DNA of 64,000 nt. Source: Limnohabitans sp. 15K. GTDB lineage: Bacteria > Pseudomonadota > Gammaproteobacteria > Burkholderiales > Burkholderiaceae_C. The stretch lies in NCBI RefSeq assembly GCF_002778285.1, contig NZ_NESM01000003.1:310001-374000 (forward strand). The letters run 5' to 3'. A program made the position numbers and the translations under genes. The notes below the pieces were generated by a model. That model did no database searches. It saw only the letters and a list, made by a program, of their open reading frames with translations, and was not told the origin of the DNA. Of this stretch, positions 43,260-50,317 are shown one piece after another (position 1 is the first letter of the stretch; the number at the start of each line of letters is the position of its first letter).

Positions 43260-45333
43260 AGACCTGACGCTGCACACCACTTTGTGCCGCCGCGAAGCGG
43301 GGCAATTCCAAAAAGCCGTGAAAACCGGCGAGACCGTGGTGGTGGCCTGCACCCAGGAAAAACGTTTGTTCTCCGAGCTGGCCGAACAAACCGAAGGGGC
43401 GATCTCGCCCATCCGGTTTGTCAACATCCGCGAAACCGGCGGTTGGGGCCGTGAAGCCGAGCACGCCATGCCCAAAATGGCCGCCTTGTTGGCCGCTGCC
43501 CGACTGCCTGAACCCGAGCCGGTGGCCACCGTCACCTACAAAAGTGAAGGCCGCGTGCTCATCATTGGGGCCATCGATGTGGCCGAACGCGCTGCTGGTC
43601 TTTTGTCAGACGCCATGCAGGTCACCATTTTTGCCCAAGGCCCAGGCAACGGTGGGGGCAGCCAGGAGCGGCGTTTTCCGGTGCTGGCCGGTCGCTTGCA
43701 AGGCCTCAAAGGCTGGTTGGGCGCATTTGAGGTGTCGTGGGATGCCAGCAACCCGATTGACCTGGACCTGTGCACCCGTTGCAACGCCTGCGTGGCGGCT
43801 TGCCCAGAGCAGGCCATTGGTCTCGATTACCAAGTGGACCTGTCGCGTTGCAGCTCGCACCGCGACTGCGTCAAGGTGTGCGAAGCCGCGGGGGCCATCG
43901 ACTTCAGTCGCGAGGCGCGCCCTCAAACCGAGCGCTTCGATGTGGTGCTCGACCTGCGCGGCGACCAAGCCTCCCCCACCTTTTCCTCACACGCCTTGCC
44001 GCAGGGCTACTTCCGCTGGGATGGGCAAGACCTGCAAACCTTGCTCAAGGTGCGCGAGTTGGTGGGCGAGTTTGAAAAGCCACGCTTTTTTGCCTACAAA
44101 CAAAAGCTTTGCGCCCACAGCCGCAACGAGCAAGTCGGCTGCAGTGCCTGCATTGATATCTGCTCGGCCGAAGCCGTGCGGTCTGACAAAAGCCGCCAGC
44201 AAATCGTGGTCAACCCCAACCTGTGCGTGGGCTGCGGCGCGTGCACCACGGCTTGCCCCACGGGCGCACTGACTTACGCCTACCCGCGCCCAGCAGAGCA
44301 GGGGGCCAAAATGCGCACGCTGCTCTCGGCCTACCAGGCTGCAGGCGGGCGCGATGCTGCTTTGCTTTTGCACAGCCAGGAAAAAGGTCAGGCTTTGATC
44401 GACGAGCTGGGCCGCGGTGCGCAGCTGGGCGTCATGCAAGGCGTGCCGGCTCGCGTGATGCCCGTGGCCTTGTGGCACACCGCCAGTGTGGGCATGGAGC
44501 TGTGGCTGTCGGCTGTGGCTTATGGTGCACGCCAAGTCATGGTGTTGCTCACTGCCGAAGAAGCACCGCAATACCGCGCTGCGCTCATGGAACAAATGGC
44601 CGTGGCCCAAAGCCTGCTCAACGGTCTGGGTTACACGGGTGTGCATTTCCAGCTGATCGAAGCCAAAACAGTCACAGCTTTGGATGGTGATCTGCAGCGC
44701 CTGTTCGCCCGCAGCCTCAAGGCCGCCAGCCTGCCCACCGGCCCGGCCATCGCCGCCCGGCACGCGGTGCAGGCCGAAAAGCGCAGCAACCTGGAGCTGG
44801 TCATTGACCACCTGATGGCCCAGTCGCCCGTGATGGCCATGGATGAGGTCAGTCGCCCCAAAGCGCTGGACTTGCCTGCGGCCGGTTCGCCCCTGGGCAC
44901 CATCGTGGTCGATCCCAACAAGTGCACCTTGTGCATCAGCTGCGTGGGCGCATGCCCCTCGTCGGCGTTGCAAGACAACCCGCTGCAGCCCGAGCTGCGC
45001 TTTGTCGAGAAAAACTGTGTGCAGTGTGGCTTGTGCGTCAAGACTTGTCCCGAAAATGCGATCACGTTGCAGCCCAGGCTTTCGCTGCTGCCCGAACGCA
45101 CGCAGGTGCGTGTTTTGCACGGCAGCCCACCTTACGCCTGCATCCGTTGCAGCAAACCGTTTGGCACGCTCAAGGGCATCGAAGCCATGCTGGGCCGCTT
45201 GGCCGGGCACAGCATGTTCCAGGGCGCAGCGCTGGAGCGCCTGAAAATGTGCGGCGACTGCCGTGTGGTGGACATGTTCACCGACGAAAACCAGACGCGC
45301 ATCTCTGGCGTTAACCCTTCCAAACCCCAATAA
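43186..45333 (+). CDS. Multi-cluster 4Fe-4S protein of formate dehydrogenase clusters
   Basis: A 715-residue protein with at least six Cys groups of [4Fe-4S] type: C196-C206 (CTRCNACVAAC), C222-C232, C309-C326, C347-C357 (CVGCGACTTAC), C580-C590 (CTLCISCVGAC) and C611-C621 (CVQCGLCVKTC). CIRCSKPF and CGDC lie near the end. The N-terminus MTTLICNCNQTMPL is conserved in the family and justifies the start, even though it lies 74 bases inside the DUF3306 gene. No flavin or quinone site is obvious. It may carry electrons from, or supply clusters to, the formate dehydrogenases; the role is not established. Confidence 0.88.
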   Translation: MTTLICNCNQTMPLQAQTLGKALGEDLTLHTTLCRREAGQFQKAVKTGETVVVACTQEKRLFSELAEQTEGAISPIRFVNIRETGGWGREAEHAMPKMAALLAAARLPEPEPVATVTYKSEGRVLIIGAIDVAERAAGLLSDAMQVTIFAQGPGNGGGSQERRFPVLAGRLQGLKGWLGAFEVSWDASNPIDLDLCTRCNACVAACPEQAIGLDYQVDLSRCSSHRDCVKVCEAAGAIDFSREARPQTERFDVVLDLRGDQASPTFSSHALPQGYFRWDGQDLQTLLKVRELVGEFEKPRFFAYKQKLCAHSRNEQVGCSACIDICSAEAVRSDKSRQQIVVNPNLCVGCGACTTACPTGALTYAYPRPAEQGAKMRTLLSAYQAAGGRDAALLLHSQEKGQALIDELGRGAQLGVMQGVPARVMPVALWHTASVGMELWLSAVAYGARQVMVLLTAEEAPQYRAALMEQMAVAQSLLNGLGYTGVHFQLIEAKTVTALDGDLQRLFARSLKAASLPTGPAIAARHAVQAEKRSNLELVIDHLMAQSPVMAMDEVSRPKALDLPAAGSPLGTIVVDPNKCTLCISCVGACPSSALQDNPLQPELRFVEKNCVQCGLCVKTCPENAITLQPRLSLLPERTQVRVLHGSPPYACIRCSKPFGTLKGIEAMLGRLAGHSMFQGAALERLKMCGDCRVVDMFTDENQTRISGVNPSKPQ

Positions 45334-45343
45334 GCTTCTCGCC

Positions 45344-45970
45344 ATGAGCCAAGACCTGAACCTGTACGCCAGCAGCCGTGCGCTGGACGAAGAAACTGCC
45401 CGCGCCGAAATTTACGGTTTGCTGTCGCAGCTGTTTTATGCCGCGCCCAGCCCTGAGTTGCTGGACCAACTGCAAGTGGCCGTGACCGAAGCACCCGCTG
45501 CGGGCGGCTTTTTGGAAGAGCCTTGGCGCAATTTGGTGGCCAGCGCCCGCAGCCTGAGCCATGCGCAAATTTCGGCCGAGTTCAACAGCCTGTTTGGCGG
45601 TGTGGGCAAGCCCGAGGTGTATTTGTTCGGCTCGCATTACCTCAGCGGTTTTTTGAACGAAAAACCTTTGGTGCGCTTGCGTGACGACCTGGCCGAGCTG
45701 GGCTTGGCCCGCAGCGAAGGCATGTCAGAAACCGAAGACCATGTGGCCTATGTGTTTGAAGTCATGCGTTTTCTGATCGCGGGTGACGATGTGGCGGTGT
45801 CGAACCTGACGCGCCAACACGCCTTCTTCAACCAGCATGTGCAAACCTGGTTGCCAGCCCTGTGTCAGACCCTGCAAGCCCACCCTCGAGCGTCTTTCTA
45901 TGCCAGCTTGGCCGCTTTCACGGAAAGCTTTGTCAGCGTGGAACTGCAGGGCTTTGATTTGGTGGCTTGA
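45344..45970 (+). CDS. TorD/DmsD-like molybdoenzyme chaperone
   Basis: A 208-residue mostly helical protein starting MSQDLNLYASSRALDEETAR. It has the TorD-family features AEIYGLLSQLFYAAPSPELL, EFNSLFGGVGKPEVYLFGSH and SETEDHVAYVFEVMRFLIAG. Such chaperones bind Tat signal peptides or apo-molybdoenzymes before cofactor insertion. The likely client is the Tat-exported formate dehydrogenase encoded at 50318. It is 10 bases after the polyferredoxin gene, and the last gene before the TRAP transporter splits the cluster. Confidence 0.88.
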   Translation: MSQDLNLYASSRALDEETARAEIYGLLSQLFYAAPSPELLDQLQVAVTEAPAAGGFLEEPWRNLVASARSLSHAQISAEFNSLFGGVGKPEVYLFGSHYLSGFLNEKPLVRLRDDLAELGLARSEGMSETEDHVAYVFEVMRFLIAGDDVAVSNLTRQHAFFNQHVQTWLPALCQTLQAHPRASFYASLAAFTESFVSVELQGFDLVA

Positions 45971-46072
45971 TTGAAATTATTTGTGCTTTGAATTGAAAAA
46001 AATGGTCATTTTGGCCCGGGTTTTCACCTAGAACTCCACAACAGTCTTATTTCATAATGATGACCAAGCGGT

Positions 46073-46093
46073 AACTTTTAACGCTTAAAAGTT
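46073..46093. promoter_or_regulatory. Inverted repeat AACTTTTAA-CGC-TTAAAAGTT before TRAP genes
   Basis: A perfect 9-bp inverted repeat with a 3-base centre ends 21 bases before the UUG start of the TRAP receptor gene. A CATAAT sequence at 46053-46058 just upstream could be a -10 element, but no convincing -35 was found. The repeat is a candidate operator or 5'-leader hairpin. The surrounding 144-base gap (45971-46114) has no gene. Confidence 0.55.
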
Positions 46094-46114
46094 CAACAAC
46101 CTCTGGAGACATCC

Positions 46115-47233
46115 TTGACCGAAGCCAAAACCCCCCGCCGTCGCAACCTTCTCAAAGGCGCTGCCGTCGCCGCTGGTGCCTTGTCTGCACCCATGATCGC
46201 ATCGGCCCAAACCGGCCCGATCAACATGCGTTGGCAGAGCACTTGGCCTGCCAAGGACATCTTCCACGAATACGCCTTGGATTACGCCAAAAAGGTCAAC
46301 GACATGACCGGTGGCGATCTGAAGATCGAAGTGTTGCCAGCCGGCTCTGTGGTGCCTGCTTTTGGCTTGCTCGAAGCCGTCTCCAAAGGTACTTTGGACG
46401 GTGGTCACGGTGTGTTGGGTTACCACTACGGCAAGCAAAACGCTTTGGCTTTGTGGAACTCTGGCCCTGCTTTCGGCATGGACGCTAACATGGTTTTGGC
46501 ATGGCACAAGTACGGTGGTGGCGCTGAGTTGCTGGCCAAGTTGTACGCGTCCATCGGTGGCAACGTGCAGTCGTTCTTGTATGGCCCCATGTCCACTCAG
46601 CCACTGGGTTGGTTCAAAAAGCCGATCACCAAGTCGTCCGACTTCAAGGGCTTGAAGTTCCGCACCAACGGTTTGGCCATTGATCTGTTCACCGCCATGG
46701 GCGCTGCTGTGAACGCTTTGCCAGGCGGCGAGATCGTCCCTGCCATGGACCGCGGCTTGCTGGACGGCGCTGAGTTCAACAACGCTACCTCTGACCGTGT
46801 TTTGGGCTTCCCCGACGTCTCCAAAGTGTGCATGCTGCAAAGCTACCACCAGAGCGCTGAAACGTTCGAGATCATGTTCAACAAGACCAAGTACGACGCG
46901 CTGCCTGCCAAGATGAAGGCTGTGATTGCCGGTGCCACAGAAGCGGCTTCGGCCGACATGTCTTGGAAAGCCGTTGACCGTTACTCCAAAGACTATGTTG
47001 AGCTGCAAACCAAAGACAAGGTCAAGTTCTACAAGACACCTGACGCCATTTTGCAAGACCAATTGAAAATTTGGTCTGAAATTTTGGAGAAAAAGTCTGC
47101 CGAGAACCCACTCTTCAAAGAAATCGTGGAATCCCAAAAAGTATTTGCAGCCCGCGCTGTGAAGTGGGACCAGGACACCAACATCAGCCGTCGCATGGCT
47201 GTGAACCACTTCTTCGGTGCGAAGAAAGCCTAA
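46115..47233 (+). CDS. TRAP transporter solute receptor (DctP type, COG4663-like)
   Basis: A 372-residue periplasmic receptor with an RRRNLLKGAAVAAGA signal resembling a Tat signal. The only sensible start is UUG at 46115, six bases after GGAG. The sequence (INMRWQSTWPAKDIFHEYAL; LPAGSVVPAFGLLEAVSKGT; FKGLKFRTNGLAIDLFTAMG) belongs to the group that includes TakP and the chloroaromatic FcbT1 receptor. The Arg in LKFR is the usual carboxylate ligand. The substrate is an organic acid; an aromatic acid such as benzoate is attractive given the box genes but unproven. It is followed by dctQ and dctM, interrupting the formate dehydrogenase cluster. Confidence 0.92.
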   Translation: MTEAKTPRRRNLLKGAAVAAGALSAPMIASAQTGPINMRWQSTWPAKDIFHEYALDYAKKVNDMTGGDLKIEVLPAGSVVPAFGLLEAVSKGTLDGGHGVLGYHYGKQNALALWNSGPAFGMDANMVLAWHKYGGGAELLAKLYASIGGNVQSFLYGPMSTQPLGWFKKPITKSSDFKGLKFRTNGLAIDLFTAMGAAVNALPGGEIVPAMDRGLLDGAEFNNATSDRVLGFPDVSKVCMLQSYHQSAETFEIMFNKTKYDALPAKMKAVIAGATEAASADMSWKAVDRYSKDYVELQTKDKVKFYKTPDAILQDQLKIWSEILEKKSAENPLFKEIVESQKVFAARAVKWDQDTNISRRMAVNHFFGAKKA

Positions 47234-47313
47234 GTTAAAATCTTAAGCTGGTAGACCTTGGGACTGAAGTCTGCGCGAGCAGATCTTCAGTCTTTTTCAT
47301 TTTTAAGAACAAT

Positions 47314-47979
47314 ATGAACACACTGAAACTGCTCCACACAGCAGACAACATCAGTACATGGGTGGGCAAAGCCTTCGCATGGCTGATCGTGGTGCTGATG
47401 GTGATGGTGATGGGCGAAGTTTTCAAGCGCTACGCTTTGAATGCCCCCACAGCCTGGATTTTTGAAGCCAGCAACATGCTCTACGGCACGGCCTTCATGA
47501 TGTGCGGCGCTTACACATTGAGCCAAGACGGCCATGTCCGTGGCGACTTTTTCTATGGCAGCGCCAAGCCCCGCACACAAGCATCGCTGGACTTGGTGCT
47601 TTACATTCTGTTTTTCCTCCCTGGCGTGATCGCCCTGACTTGGGCAGGTTGGACTTATGCCGGTGACGCCATCACCATTCGCGAAATGACCAACAGTGCG
47701 GATGCGATTCCCCTCTACCCGTTCAAGGCCATCATCCCGATCACTGGATTTTTTGTTTTGATGCAGGGCTTGGCTGAAATCGTGCGTTGCGTGGTGTGCC
47801 TGAAAACAGGCGAATGGCCCGCACGGTTGAAAGACGCCAACGAAATTGACGTGGTCGAGCAGCAGTTATCGGCCAGTATTTATGTGGACGAAGACGCCAA
47901 ACGCGACGCCATTGAGCGCGCGAAAAACATTGACGATGAGGCCCACCAACGCGGCGGCTTGATGGGAGAAAAAAAATGA
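47314..47979 (+). CDS. TRAP transporter small permease (DctQ type)
   Basis: A 221-residue membrane protein with four predicted segments (for example GKAFAWLIVVLMVMVMGEVF; ASNMLYGTAFMMCGAYTLSQ; LYILFFLPGVIALTWAGWTY). DGHVRGDFFY is a familiar DctQ block. The last 60 residues form a charged cytoplasmic tail. It partners the large permease, whose ATG overlaps this stop as ATGA. It is 80 bases after the receptor gene. Confidence 0.92.
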   Translation: MNTLKLLHTADNISTWVGKAFAWLIVVLMVMVMGEVFKRYALNAPTAWIFEASNMLYGTAFMMCGAYTLSQDGHVRGDFFYGSAKPRTQASLDLVLYILFFLPGVIALTWAGWTYAGDAITIREMTNSADAIPLYPFKAIIPITGFFVLMQGLAEIVRCVVCLKTGEWPARLKDANEIDVVEQQLSASIYVDEDAKRDAIERAKNIDDEAHQRGGLMGEKK

Positions 47980-49844
47980 GCGATCCAGCACTCGGTCTGT
48001 TGATGCTCTGTCTGATCATTGTGGTGATCATGATGGGCTTTCCCACGGCCTTCACCCTCATGGGTTTGGGCATGGCATTTGGCTTCACTGCCTTTTATGA
48101 CCCCAGCCAACCTTGGCTTGAAAATCGTGTTTTCAACCTGATGGTCCAGCGCACATACGGGGCGATGACCAATGACACCTTGTTGTCCATACCGCTCTTT
48201 GTGCTGATGGGGTATGTGATGGAACGGGGTGCGCTGGTGGACAAAATGTTCCACAGTGTGCAGCTGGCTTTCCGCCGTTTGCCGGGCTCTTTGGCCGTGG
48301 CCACTTTGGTGATTTGCACCTTCTGGGGCATTGCCAGTGGTTTGGTGGGCGCAGTGGTGGTGCTGATGGGAGTGATCGCCATGCGCCCCATGCTGAATGC
48401 AGGCTATGACACACGTTTGGCAGCAGGCGTGATCACGGCTGGCGGCACTTTGGGCATTTTGATTCCGCCCTCGGTCATGATCATTGTGTACGCCGCTGTG
48501 GCAGGCCAGTCTGTGGTCAAGCTCTATGCAGCTGCCATGTTCCCTGGTTTCTTCTTGGCCTTTTTGTATCTGATCTATGTGATCGGCTGGGTCATGATTG
48601 ATCCGAAAATCGCCCCACGCTTGCCCGAAGAGCAAACCAGAGCGCCCGTGTCGCCTTGGCTGGACAAGTTGGGTGAGCAATACTCCAAACGCATGTTGCC
48701 TGCCTTGGCCAAAGCCGTGTTGATGCCTGGTCGTGCACTGCAGATCAACGTGTCCGACATGCGCGTGACCTGGGGCCTTTTGGTGCGCAGTTTCAGCATG
48801 GCCTTGGCACCCGTGTTCATCGTTTTGGCGATGTTGGCCACCTCATGGTGGTATGTGGTGGTCTATTCACAAGCCAACGCCAATGCCCAAGCTGGCACGG
48901 ACATTGTTCAGATGAGCACCGACATCGTGGCTGAAAAAACCACGACTGAGGCTACTGAGGCTGATGGCGTCAAGGAACTGGGTGGCGATGAGGTCGAAGA
49001 AACTGAGGCGGCCGTTGAAGGCGGCGCAGCCCAGTCTCTGGGCAATGAAGTGGTCGAAGCCAATAAAGTCGTTGAAGTTCCCGAGAGTTTTTACACTGGG
49101 TTCTGGGGTACGGCCTTGGTGTTGTTCGCTTTGCTGGTCTGGTATTACAAAGACTTTGATGCCGAGCAGTATGAGATCCTGAACATGCTGGTCAAGTCGG
49201 TGATGCCTTTGGGTATTTTGACGGCCGTGGTGTTGGGCGTCATCTTGCTGGGTTTGGCCACTGCGACTGAATCGGCTGCTGTGGGTGCCACAGGTGCGTT
49301 CCTCATGGCCTGGTGGTCAGGCTCGTTGAACTTCGACAAGACCAAACAAGCGGTGTTCTTAACTGCCAAAACCACCTCCATGGTGTGCTGGTTGTTTGTG
49401 GGCTCTGCTTTGTTTTCTGCCGTGTTCGCCGTCCTGGGCGGCCAACGTTTGGTGGAAGAGTGGGTCATGGCCATGGACCTGTCACCGCTGCAGTTCATGC
49501 TGCTGTCGCAAGCGGTCATCTTTGTGCTGGGTTGGCCTTTGGAGTGGACCGAAATCATTGTGATTTTTGTGCCCATCTTCCTGCCATTGCTGACGCACTT
49601 TGGGATTGATCCCATCTTGTGGGGCGTGTTGGTGTTTGTGAACTTGCAAGCGGCCTTCTTGTCACCGCCTGTGGCGATGTCCGCCTTCTATCTGAAAGGG
49701 GTGTCACCGCCGCATGTGACCATCAATCAGATTTTTGCCGGCATGATGCCTTACATGTTCATCGTCATCATCTGCATGGTCCTGATGTACATCTGGCCAG
49801 GCTTGACCCTTTGGTTGCCCGAATACCTGTACGGACCCAAATAA
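47976..49844 (+). CDS. TRAP transporter large permease (DctM type) with acidic insertion
   Basis: A 622-residue permease; ordinary DctM proteins have about 430. The N-terminal half has LLMLCLIIVVIMMGFPTAFT, GTLGILIPPSVMIIVYAAVA and the usual membrane segments. The C-terminal half resumes with LLGLATATESAAVGATGAFL and LGWPLEWTEIIVIFVPIFLP. Between them, residues about 301-372 are an acidic, low-complexity stretch rich in Glu, Ala, Thr and Val (for example EKTTTEATEADGVKELGGDE). Extra membrane segments flank it. Long forms are known in the mannitol/chloroaromatic group (COG4664). A strong terminator follows at 49864. Confidence 0.92.
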   Translation: MSDPALGLLMLCLIIVVIMMGFPTAFTLMGLGMAFGFTAFYDPSQPWLENRVFNLMVQRTYGAMTNDTLLSIPLFVLMGYVMERGALVDKMFHSVQLAFRRLPGSLAVATLVICTFWGIASGLVGAVVVLMGVIAMRPMLNAGYDTRLAAGVITAGGTLGILIPPSVMIIVYAAVAGQSVVKLYAAAMFPGFFLAFLYLIYVIGWVMIDPKIAPRLPEEQTRAPVSPWLDKLGEQYSKRMLPALAKAVLMPGRALQINVSDMRVTWGLLVRSFSMALAPVFIVLAMLATSWWYVVVYSQANANAQAGTDIVQMSTDIVAEKTTTEATEADGVKELGGDEVEETEAAVEGGAAQSLGNEVVEANKVVEVPESFYTGFWGTALVLFALLVWYYKDFDAEQYEILNMLVKSVMPLGILTAVVLGVILLGLATATESAAVGATGAFLMAWWSGSLNFDKTKQAVFLTAKTTSMVCWLFVGSALFSAVFAVLGGQRLVEEWVMAMDLSPLQFMLLSQAVIFVLGWPLEWTEIIVIFVPIFLPLLTHFGIDPILWGVLVFVNLQAAFLSPPVAMSAFYLKGVSPPHVTINQIFAGMMPYMFIVIICMVLMYIWPGLTLWLPEYLYGPK

Positions 49845-49863
49845 TTGACGTGTGATTTCTGAT

Positions 49864-49895
49864 GCCGCAGCGCTCAAAAAGCGCTGCGGCTTTTT
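49864..49895 (+). terminator. Rho-independent terminator after the TRAP operon
   Basis: A perfect 11-bp stem (GCCGCAGCGCT at 49864-49874 with AGCGCTGCGGC at 49880-49890), loop CAAAA, then five T. It lies 19 bases after the large-permease stop and separates the TRAP operon from the membrane-bound formate dehydrogenase genes. Confidence 0.95.
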
Positions 49896-49969
49896 GTTGC
49901 CCAACACACACATGTTGAGCCCGTCACTGATGTGTCATAAACCCGGGCGCATAAGGGTTTTTACGTCGA

Positions 49970-50015
49970 AAACTGCCTGCTCAAACGGTATGATCACCTA
50001 TGCAACAAACTGCCT
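49970..50015. promoter_or_regulatory. Direct repeat AAACTGCCT before the fdh operon
   Basis: AAACTGCCT occurs at 49970-49978 and 50007-50015, each followed within four or five bases by TCAAA, at a spacing of 37 bases. It lies 52-98 bases before the Tat-target gene that starts the second formate dehydrogenase operon. It could be an activator site. The rest of the 49896-50067 gap has no gene. Confidence 0.45.
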
Positions 50016-50067
50016 AGGTCAAATGTTCTATGGCGCAGTTGCCTTGTCCCAATTTCAGGAGCCTTTG

Positions 50068-50274
50068 ATGTCTTCCAAAACTTCCGCTCTTTCTCGTCGC
50101 AGCCTGTTTTCGGGTGCTGCAACGGTCGGTGCTGTGGCAGCAGCCACAGCCGTTTTGCCAGGCGTGGTCAAGCAAGCGGCACCCGTTGCTGCAGCGTTGC
50201 CCAAACCTGCGCGTGGCGGTGGCTATAGCCTGAGCGAGCACGTTCAGCAGTACTACCAGACCACACGCGTCTGA
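50068..50274 (+). CDS. Formate dehydrogenase region Tat-target small protein
   Basis: A 68-residue protein: a twin-Arg signal (ALSRRSLFSGAATVGAVAAA) followed by a short tail ending YSLSEHVQQYYQTTRV. I recognise it as the small 'formate dehydrogenase region TAT target' family that precedes fdhA in many proteobacteria. After export little more than 30 residues would remain; it may be a small subunit or assembly partner. CAGGAG before the ATG supports the start. It is 43 bases upstream of fdhA. Confidence 0.85.
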   Translation: MSSKTSALSRRSLFSGAATVGAVAAATAVLPGVVKQAAPVAAALPKPARGGGYSLSEHVQQYYQTTRV

Positions 50275-50317
50275 TTTTTCGTCTCTCTTTCCTGTTCTTC
50301 CCCAACTGGAGCCCTCC

